From JBBTUF01 sp038063855 (GTDB taxonomy: Bacteria; Patescibacteriota; Minisyncoccia; Ryanbacterales; GWA2-47-10b), in the NCBI GenBank assembly GCA_038063855.1, contig JBBTUF010000025.1, positions 1 to 12,516 on the forward strand: DNA of 12,516 bases, in the 5' to 3' direction. The notes under the pieces were generated by a model. It was not told the origin of the DNA. It worked only from the letters and a program-made list of their open reading frames with translations, and did not search any database. Numbering within the stretch: position 1 is the first letter of the stretch; every line of letters begins with the position of its first letter. The position numbers were made by a program, and so were the translations under genes. Positions 1-5,419 of the stretch are shown piece after piece.

Positions 1-55
1 ATCATTTGGATTTTGCTCGAAATAGTTTCGAACTTTGTCCAACAAACACCGCAAA

Positions 56-75
56 CCTGCCTGTTGGCAGGCAGG
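56..75. repeat. Perfect GC-rich inverted repeat (hairpin)
   Basis: An 8-bp perfect stem (56-63 pairs with 68-75) encloses a 4-base loop. The arms are CCTGCCTG and CAGGCAGG. There is no T-tract on either side, so it is not a classic intrinsic terminator. It lies directly next to a second imperfect palindrome at 91-114. From memory, this kind of CCTGCC/GGCAGG palindrome is scattered between genes in many Patescibacteria genomes. That recollection is unverified, and only one copy is in the window. Confidence 0.6.
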
Positions 76-83
76 GAAAAACT

Positions 84-115
84 CGCCTGTCCGCCGAAGC
101 TTAAGCGTAGGAGGG
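84..115. repeat. Imperfect palindromic intergenic repeat carrying a Shine-Dalgarno
   Basis: The arms at 91-102 and 103-114 pair at 9 of 12 positions around a central AAGCTTAAG-like core. The right arm ends in GTAGGAGGG. I recall similar CCGCCGAAGCTTAAGCG-type elements as dispersed repeats in Parcubacteria genomes, but this cannot be checked here. The right end also works as the ribosome binding site of the gene that starts at 126. Confidence 0.5.
109..115 (+). promoter_or_regulatory. Ribosome binding site (AGGAGGG) for the gene at 126
   Basis: AGGAGGG lies about 10 bases upstream of the ATG at 126, with an A-rich spacer. It is the only strong, well-spaced Shine-Dalgarno sequence found upstream of any gene in the window, and it falls within the right arm of the intergenic palindrome. 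Confidence 0.65.
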
Positions 116-125
116 AAATAAAAAA

Positions 126-593
126 ATGACCACATACAAACACACGCAAATTAGTTACTTAATGTTGGTTGTTACGCTGGCTGTGCTGGCGCTTTTCGCG
201 TGGGCTCAAATTACGGCAAGGCTCGAGCTCCCCTCGTACTATTCCGGCACAAATTTTGCTATTACTTTTATAATGGCATTGATTTTGTTTATTCTTGCAT
301 CGTTTACAACGCTGACAGTGACCATTCACGAAAACAGTCTTCGGATCAAATTTGGCTTTGGAATTTTCGCCAAGATGTTTCCACTTAAACAGATAGCTTC
401 AGTTCAAACAGTAAAGAATCACTGGTATTACGGATGGGGAATAAGAGTCTGGTTCTGGCCGTATATGTGGATTTACAATGTTTCCGGTTTCGATGCAGTT
501 GAAATAATTATGAAAAATGGAAAAATTTATCGTATAGGAACGGATGTTTCCGAAGAACTTGAAATTGCGATTAAGCAAGCTATAAATTCTTAA
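126..593 (+). CDS. Small membrane protein with PH-like soluble domain, function unknown
   Basis: This 155-residue protein has two predicted membrane helices near residues 9-29 and 43-63, followed by a soluble part of about 90 residues. The soluble part holds the cluster HWYYGWGIR, then WIYNVSG and the pair GKIYRIGTD. I recall this pattern (WYYGWGIR, YNVSG, AVEI, RIGTD) from a widespread family of uncharacterised bacterial membrane proteins with a PH-like beta fold; the family assignment is from memory. The start is supported by AGGAGGG about 10 bases upstream. The gene is separated from the pilus operon by another small membrane gene, and nothing points to a pilus role. The molecular function is unknown. 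That it is a real gene is well supported by length, start signal and family-like motifs. Confidence 0.75.
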   Translation: MTTYKHTQISYLMLVVTLAVLALFAWAQITARLELPSYYSGTNFAITFIMALILFILASFTTLTVTIHENSLRIKFGFGIFAKMFPLKQIASVQTVKNHWYYGWGIRVWFWPYMWIYNVSGFDAVEIIMKNGKIYRIGTDVSEELEIAIKQAINS

Positions 594-669
594 TTGATAA
601 ATTGTTAGTGTGCGCGGTGAGGGAACTTAGCTCGAGCTATTTTTAAAATATACCGCAATACCTAGAAAA

Positions 670-996
670 ATGAATCCTATTTTGGTGGTTATATTCTTGG
701 CGATAGTGGGAGCGATCGGCGATTTTTTTATTAAACTCGCAGGCAATGGACCAAAATTTATTGAAATAAAATGGTTTGTTGTTGGTGCGTTAGTCTATCT
801 TTCCACCGCTATTGGCTGGTTTTATGTGATGAAAGAGATAAAACTATCGTCTTTGGGCGTGATTTATTCTCTCACAACGGTCTTGCTTCTTGTCGGTGTA
901 GGGGTTTTCTATTTTCATGAAAGATTAAATATTTATGAAATTTTTGGCATTATTATGGCGATAGCTTCCGTGATTCTCTTGAGTAGATTTGGATAA
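670..996 (+). CDS. Four-helix SMR/EamA-like small membrane transporter
   Basis: This 108-residue, highly hydrophobic protein has four predicted membrane helices near residues 1-22, 33-52, 58-80 and 86-106, the size and layout of the small multidrug resistance / half-EamA family. It can be aligned by eye with EmrE: both begin MNP, both have Lys at position 22, and a HERL-x-xx-xIxGI stretch matches EmrE's GQRLDLPAIIG. The essential proton/drug glutamate of EmrE (Glu14) is Gly here, and the only acidic residue of helix 1 is Asp18, one helical turn further on. The EmrE tryptophan of helix 3 is also absent (Thr). A classical drug/proton antiport activity is therefore doubtful, and an EamA-type metabolite carrier is as likely. 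The ATG has no Shine-Dalgarno upstream. Confidence 0.7.
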   Translation: MNPILVVIFLAIVGAIGDFFIKLAGNGPKFIEIKWFVVGALVYLSTAIGWFYVMKEIKLSSLGVIYSLTTVLLLVGVGVFYFHERLNIYEIFGIIMAIASVILLSRFG

Positions 997-1038
997 TAGT
1001 ATTTGAGGGGCAATTCGATTGTCTCATAGAAAAATCCG

Positions 1039-1068
1039 TTGCCATTGTTCGGGAGAAAAAGGTATGAT
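1039..1068 (+). promoter_or_regulatory. Candidate sigma70 promoter for the pilus operon
   Basis: TTGCCA (1039-1044) and TATGAT (1063-1068) are separated by 18 bases, and each is one mismatch or two from the sigma70 consensus. A start near 1075 would leave fewer than ten bases before the pilB ATG at 1083, giving a nearly leaderless message. A perfect GCATAC-AGT-GTATGC dyad (1072-1086) overlaps the predicted start site and the ATG. Nothing else between 997 and 1082 looks like a better promoter. Prediction is by eye only. Confidence 0.45.
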
Positions 1069-1082
1069 AAGGCATACAGTGT

Positions 1083-2786
1083 ATGCAGAATCCTACGCAG
1101 ATTTCTAGCGAACAACTTAAAGAATTGCTGGTGAAGCCCGGTTTTGTTTCCGAGGCTGATTTTGAGCGTACCGTTACTGAATCTGAGAAATCCAAAACGT
1201 CACTCATAGAAGCATTGCTAACGCATGATTTGATAAAAGATGAACAGCTTGGGCAACTTATTGCCGAAAGTTTGGGTTTTCAATTTATCAATTTACGCAA
1301 AGAAAAAATTGATGACGCAATTTTTCATATGGTTCCCGAGCTTGTTGCGCGAAGTCGGGGAGTAATTGCGTTTGCGAGAGATGCTGATGGGGTGAAGGTT
1401 GGTCTTTTAAATCCAAATGATATCGAAATGATTCATTTTCTAGAAAAACGCACGGGTGAGCGCATTATTCCGTTTATGATTACGGATCGTGATTTACAAG
1501 AGGAGCTTGGTAAATACAAAGGCAGTATGAGTGACGCGTTTGTTGATATTTTTTCAAAATTGAAAAGTGACACAATTACGCGCGAAGAGCGTGATGGAAT
1601 TACTATTGCCATGGTTGATACTCTTTTGCAGTATGGATATCGCAATAAAGCATCTGATATTCACATTGAGCCAACCCGCCATGAGCTTCATGTGCGCTTT
1701 CGTATTGATGGCGTTATGCATGACGTGTTGCAATTCCCCAAAGATGTTGCGGAATCGATTTTAACACGCATTAAAATTCTTTCTGGTATGCGCACCGATG
1801 AACATCGTGCTGCACAAGACGGCAAATTGCAGTTTGATGTGAAAGAAGAAATGGTAGATGTGCGTGTCTCTATCGTGCCGGTGGTCAATGGAGAAAACGT
1901 GGTATTGCGTTTGCTTTCTGCAAAATCTCGCCAATTTAGTCTTGCCGATCTTGGGCTTGGCGATACCGATCTCAAAATTATAAATTGCGCGATGAAAAAT
2001 CCGCATGGCATGATTTTAGTTACCGGGCCCACCGGTTCGGGCAAAACTACTACCGTGTATGCAATACTTAAAATTTTAAATACTCGCGAAGTACACATCG
2101 CTACTATTGAAGATCCCGTTGAATATGATATTGAAGGCGTGAGTCAAATCCAAGTTAATATACGTACCGAGCTTACGTTTGCAAAAGGTCTTCGAGCAAT
2201 TGTTCGACAAGATCCCGATATTATTATGGTGGGGGAAATTCGCGATGAAGAAACAGCAGGCATTGCAGTGAATTCTGCCATGACTGGTCATTTGGTGCTT
2301 TCGACCTTGCATGCAAATGATGCGGCTACCACATTGCCACGGCTTCTCGATATGCATATCGAGCCGTTTCTCGTAGCGTCAACTGTGAATGTAATTATTG
2401 CGCAACGACTAGTACGAAAAATTTGCGAACGATGCAGGTCGTCGTATGAGCCCGACACAAGAGAAAAAAATACGTTAAAAGATGATCAGCGTATTAAAGA
2501 TGCACTTGCGGTACTGCATAAGGGTACGATGGATTCATTGCGCTTGTATCGTGGGTCGGGGTGTGACGTGTGTGCGCATACGGGGTATACAGGTCGTATT
2601 GGAATTTTTGAAGTGCTTGAGATGACTGATGAAATGCGCTCTCTTATTACCGCCCGTGCCTCATCAAGTGATATTATGAAAGTGGCGCGTCGTGCGGGCA
2701 TGACAACGATGCTCGAAGATGGTGTTTCAAAAGTTTTACAAGGAAGTACAACGCTCGACGAGGTATTACGAGTAACAAAAGAATAA
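1083..2786 (+). CDS. pilB: Type IV pilus assembly ATPase PilB (GspE family)
   Basis: This is the hexameric cytoplasmic ATPase that drives pilin polymerisation through the platform protein PilC. The 567 residues match the usual length. An N-terminal MshEN/T2SSE-N-like region (about 1-150) is followed by the secretion ATPase core. The motifs are a Walker A GPTGSGKTTT at 315-324, an Asp box (ATIEDPVEYD) shortly after it, a Walker B region DPDIIMVGEIRD at 377-388, and a His box with His403 and His410. The tetracysteine zinc site is Cys448/Cys451 and Cys494/Cys497, which is typical of PilB/GspE and absent from the retraction ATPase PilT. The ATG sits inside a perfect dyad, and only a weak AGG lies upstream. 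It is the first gene of a tight nine-gene pilus operon, and no pilT is seen. The assignment is very secure. Confidence 0.97.
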   Translation: MQNPTQISSEQLKELLVKPGFVSEADFERTVTESEKSKTSLIEALLTHDLIKDEQLGQLIAESLGFQFINLRKEKIDDAIFHMVPELVARSRGVIAFARDADGVKVGLLNPNDIEMIHFLEKRTGERIIPFMITDRDLQEELGKYKGSMSDAFVDIFSKLKSDTITREERDGITIAMVDTLLQYGYRNKASDIHIEPTRHELHVRFRIDGVMHDVLQFPKDVAESILTRIKILSGMRTDEHRAAQDGKLQFDVKEEMVDVRVSIVPVVNGENVVLRLLSAKSRQFSLADLGLGDTDLKIINCAMKNPHGMILVTGPTGSGKTTTVYAILKILNTREVHIATIEDPVEYDIEGVSQIQVNIRTELTFAKGLRAIVRQDPDIIMVGEIRDEETAGIAVNSAMTGHLVLSTLHANDAATTLPRLLDMHIEPFLVASTVNVIIAQRLVRKICERCRSSYEPDTREKNTLKDDQRIKDALAVLHKGTMDSLRLYRGSGCDVCAHTGYTGRIGIFEVLEMTDEMRSLITARASSSDIMKVARRAGMTTMLEDGVSKVLQGSTTLDEVLRVTKE

Positions 2787-2791
2787 AATAT

Positions 2792-3484
2792 ATGAATCAA
2801 CACTCAATAACAGAAACAACTTCGGTTATATCGCACCAACTTAAAACACCACTTTCAGCAATCAAGTCATCTCTCGAAGTGGTACTTGCCGGAGACATTG
2901 GCACGCTGAATAAGGATCAGCGAGAATACATGCAGCTCGCGCTTGAGAGTGCTAAGAAAATGATCACACTGGTAAAAGATTTGCTCGACGCATCAAAAAT
3001 TGAAGAAGGACGTATGCAATTAGTACTTGAAAGAGCAGATCCAGTGAAAATTGTCCAAGAAGTTGTCGCAGATCTTAGTAGATTTGCAGAAGCCAAAAAT
3101 ACAAAAATTACTTTTGACGCAGAGTCTGGCATGCCAGAAATTCAGATGGATTTGGTTAAAATTCAGCAAGTTGTGAATAATATTCTTTTTAACGCAATTC
3201 GATATAGCCGTGGAAAAGGGCAAATAATGTTTAGTGTTAAAAAAGATGGTGAAAATATCTTGTTCGCATGCCGAGACAATGGAATCGGTATAGCAGAAAG
3301 CGATAAAGACAAAATGTTTGGGAAATTTTATCGCAGCCCACAGGTGAGTGCTTTGGCGCCTGATGGTTCAGGCCTCGGTTTGTATATCTCGAAGGCGATA
3401 ATTGAGCTATCGGGAGGTAAAATTTGGTTCGAGTCAGAGGTGGATAAGGGGACTACCTTTTACTTTACATTACCAATACAATAA
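2792..3484 (+). CDS. Sensorless soluble histidine kinase (HisKA + HATPase_c)
   Basis: This 230-residue protein contains a complete kinase core and essentially nothing else. The H box SHQLKTPL has His15 as the phospho-acceptor, only 14 residues from the start. The N box (ILFNAIRYS) has Asn134, the G1 box DNGIGIA covers 162-168, the F box KFYRS follows, and the G2 box GSGLGLYISK begins at 192. No membrane helix, PAS, GAF or HAMP domain is present. It would autophosphorylate on His15 and probably pass phosphate to the single receiver encoded 6 bases downstream. It starts 5 bases after the pilB stop, so it is co-transcribed with pilus genes and probably acts on them. There is no Shine-Dalgarno. 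The stimulus must come from a partner protein or from cell state. The enzyme class is secure; the pilus role is inferred from context. Confidence 0.93.
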   Translation: MNQHSITETTSVISHQLKTPLSAIKSSLEVVLAGDIGTLNKDQREYMQLALESAKKMITLVKDLLDASKIEEGRMQLVLERADPVKIVQEVVADLSRFAEAKNTKITFDAESGMPEIQMDLVKIQQVVNNILFNAIRYSRGKGQIMFSVKKDGENILFACRDNGIGIAESDKDKMFGKFYRSPQVSALAPDGSGLGLYISKAIIELSGGKIWFESEVDKGTTFYFTLPIQ

Positions 3485-3490
3485 AAATAT

Positions 3491-3883
3491 ATGACCGCAG
3501 AAAAAATATACAAAATATTGCTGGTAGAAGACGATAAGTTTTTAATAAAATTATATAGCGAGAAACTAGTTCGTGAAGGTTTTGAAGTAAGTATGGCGAT
3601 ATCAGGCGAAGAAGGTCTGACAAAAATCGAACGCGAGAAACCCGATCTTATTTTACTTGATATAATTTTGCCACAAAAAAACGGGTTCGATATTTTAAGC
3701 GAAGTAAAATTAAATCCACACACAAAAGATATTCCTGTTATATTACTTACGAATCTTGGGCAAGATGCTGATATTAAAACTGGTATGGATTTAGGAGCGG
3801 CCGATTATTTGATTAAAACCGATTTTTCTATTAATGATTTGCCGGAACGCATTCGGCGCGTGCTTGCAAAAAATTCTCACTAG
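3491..3883 (+). CDS. Single-domain (CheY-like) response regulator
   Basis: This 130-residue protein is one receiver domain with no DNA-binding or other output domain. The conserved residues are all present: acidic pocket Asp14 and Asp15 (LVEDD), phospho-acceptor Asp57 (LILLDIILP), Thr87, Tyr106 and Lys109. The residues around the acceptor (PQKNGFDIL) are canonical. It lies 6 bases after the kinase stop and 2 bases before pilC, so it is the likely partner of that kinase. Stand-alone receivers act by protein-protein contact, as CheY and the Pseudomonas PilG/PilH do. Contact with PilB, PilC or PilM is an attractive but untested possibility. No Shine-Dalgarno is visible. Confidence 0.94.
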   Translation: MTAEKIYKILLVEDDKFLIKLYSEKLVREGFEVSMAISGEEGLTKIEREKPDLILLDIILPQKNGFDILSEVKLNPHTKDIPVILLTNLGQDADIKTGMDLGAADYLIKTDFSINDLPERIRRVLAKNSH

Positions 3884-3885
3884 AC

Positions 3886-4968
3886 ATGGCAAAATCCAAT
3901 AGTGTGTTTTCAAAAGAACTTTCAATTGGTGGGGTCGGGCTTGCTGACCGCGCTCTTTTTGCAAAGCATCTTGCGGTGATGTTAAAGTCAGGCGTGCCAA
4001 TTACCGAAGCACTTTCCACAGCGGCTGATGCTGCGTCAGGAAAGCTTAAGAATACAATTAGTACGATTTTGGTAGCGGTTGAGAGTGGTCGGCCGCTTTC
4101 TGCCGCTTTTTCTGATCATCCAAAAATATTTTCGGGACTTTTTGTGCAGGCGACATATGCGGGAGAAACGTCAGGCACCCTTGTTGAAAATCTTGAAAAT
4201 GTTGCAACACAGCTTGAGAAAGAGAAAGAGTTAGTAACAAAAATACAGGGTGCACTGTTATACCCTGCGATTATTCTTGTAGCGACATTTATCTTGGGTC
4301 TTGCGATGGCATTTTTAGTGTTGCCAAAAATTACACTACTGTTTGAAGGGTTACATACAAAGCTTCCATTGACTACGCGTATGTTAATTTCTTTTTCGCA
4401 GTACATTGAACTTCACGGAACTCAACTTGTAATAGAGATACTCATTGGCGTTGGCGCGTTCATGTGGGTTGTTCGACAAAAATTCTCACGACCTGTTACA
4501 AATTTCATGACTCTTCACACATTGATCATAAAAAAAATGACGCGCGCAAGTAATCTTGCTCGATTTTCACGCACACTTGGCACGCTTCTCAAAAGTGGTA
4601 TTGGCATTGGTGAGGCGCTTGATATTACTCAAAATGCTGTTGGTAACTATTATTATCAGCGTGCTATTGGCGAAGCTGCGCTTCGCGTGAGTAAAGGCGA
4701 GAAACTTGCCGAGAGTTTAAGTGATTTTGGGAAACTATTCCCAAAGATTGTTACCCGAATGATAAAAGTTGGAGAAGAATCAGGGAGACTCGAGGATACG
4801 CTTTTTTATCTTGCCGATTTCTACGAGGTCGAGGTTGATTCATCGGCCAAATCTCTTTCGACTGCCATTGAACCGGTCTTGCTGCTCGTTATTGGTCTCA
4901 TTGTCGGCGGGCTTGCGTTATCGATTATCACGCCGATCTATGAAATCACCGGAAATATCCATCGATAA
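3886..4968 (+). CDS. pilC: Type IV pilus inner-membrane platform protein PilC (GspF family)
   Basis: PilC is the polytopic membrane platform that PilB turns to extrude pilins. The 360 residues contain the two tandem GspF domains, at about 23-145 and 225-347. Each opens with the family pattern of an LxxLLKSGIxIxEAL-type helix (LAVMLKSGVPITEAL and LGTLLKSGIGIGEAL) and carries a GE-SG turn (AGETSG, VGEESG). Three membrane helices are predicted near 120-148, 170-195 and 327-350, the typical topology. The length is slightly shorter than the common ~400 residues because the N-terminal extension is reduced. It starts 2 bases after the receiver gene, and its end may overlap an alternative start of the next prepilin gene. 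Confidence 0.96.
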   Translation: MAKSNSVFSKELSIGGVGLADRALFAKHLAVMLKSGVPITEALSTAADAASGKLKNTISTILVAVESGRPLSAAFSDHPKIFSGLFVQATYAGETSGTLVENLENVATQLEKEKELVTKIQGALLYPAIILVATFILGLAMAFLVLPKITLLFEGLHTKLPLTTRMLISFSQYIELHGTQLVIEILIGVGAFMWVVRQKFSRPVTNFMTLHTLIIKKMTRASNLARFSRTLGTLLKSGIGIGEALDITQNAVGNYYYQRAIGEAALRVSKGEKLAESLSDFGKLFPKIVTRMIKVGEESGRLEDTLFYLADFYEVEVDSSAKSLSTAIEPVLLLVIGLIVGGLALSIITPIYEITGNIHR

Positions 4969-4981
4969 ACCGGCTCCGTCC

Positions 4982-5419
4982 ATGAAAGGAGGGTTTACGA
5001 TTGTTGAACTTTTAATTGTGTTGGGGATTGGGGTGCTTTTAGCAATTGCTGCTACGCCCATGTATTCAAATTTGGTTCCCGCGAGTGGAAGCACACAGGT
5101 TGCTTCCGAAATTGTGCAAACGCTTCGCATTGCGCGCACGCGTTCTGTCGCGCGTCTTGCGGACTCGTCGTATGGAGTAAAATTTCTATCAACTCAATAT
5201 ATTTTATATAAAGGCTCGTCGTATGTGACGGGTACTGTTGAACGAACAATTGATCTTGGAAGTGCGTTTTCAATAACCTCAACACCTTCATCTAATATCG
5301 ATATAAATTTTTCGAAAGGTACCGGAACTGCTAACGCTGGCATTGTGATATTGTCGCGAGCATCAGCCGATACAAAAAAAATAAGTATTAATCAGTTTGG
5401 AGCGGTTGAGATTCAATGA
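4982..5419 (+). CDS. GspH/FimT-like minor prepilin
   Basis: This 145-residue protein (from the ATG at 4982) has a class III prepilin signal. The leader MKGG is followed by FTIVELLIVLGIGVLLAI, with Phe at +1 and Glu at +5 of the mature protein. The remainder resembles the GspH/FimT head: a helix with LRIARTRSVA, then beta strands ending in NQFGAVEIQ. Such proteins belong to the pilus or pseudopilus priming tip. The start is ambiguous. An in-frame ATG at 4940 would give an 18-residue leader (MKSPEISIDKPAPSMKGG) and a 29-base overlap with pilC, whereas 4982 gives an unusually short 4-residue leader and a 13-base gap. Neither has a Shine-Dalgarno. The stop overlaps the next start as ATGA. The family assignment is good; the start is not settled. 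Confidence 0.85.
   Translation: MKGGFTIVELLIVLGIGVLLAIAATPMYSNLVPASGSTQVASEIVQTLRIARTRSVARLADSSYGVKFLSTQYILYKGSSYVTGTVERTIDLGSAFSITSTPSSNIDINFSKGTGTANAGIVILSRASADTKKISINQFGAVEIQ

Noticed and set aside
1..129. Open frames across the left edge: one in frame 1 up to a TGA at 127-129, one in frame 3 up to a TAA at 102-104, and minus-strand openness over 1-60
   Set aside because: They may include the tail of a neighbouring gene, but two strands and frames are equally possible, the reading passes through the palindromic repeats, and no motif decides between them.
628..644. TAGCTCGAGCTA palindrome followed by five T, resembling a small terminator
   Set aside because: With a four-base loop only a 4-bp stem remains, too weak to call a terminator. 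GCTCGAGCT also occurs at 221-229 inside a gene, so it looks like chance.
1688..2098. Minus-strand open frame opposite the pilB ATPase core
   Set aside because: It runs through the Walker A region of pilB and its translation has no family resemblance; a coding shadow.
4769..4981. Upstream extension of the GspH-like prepilin frame into pilC
   Set aside because: The extension is the out-of-frame reading of the pilC C-terminus and would put about 70 residues before the prepilin leader; only 4940 or 4982 is plausible as the start.
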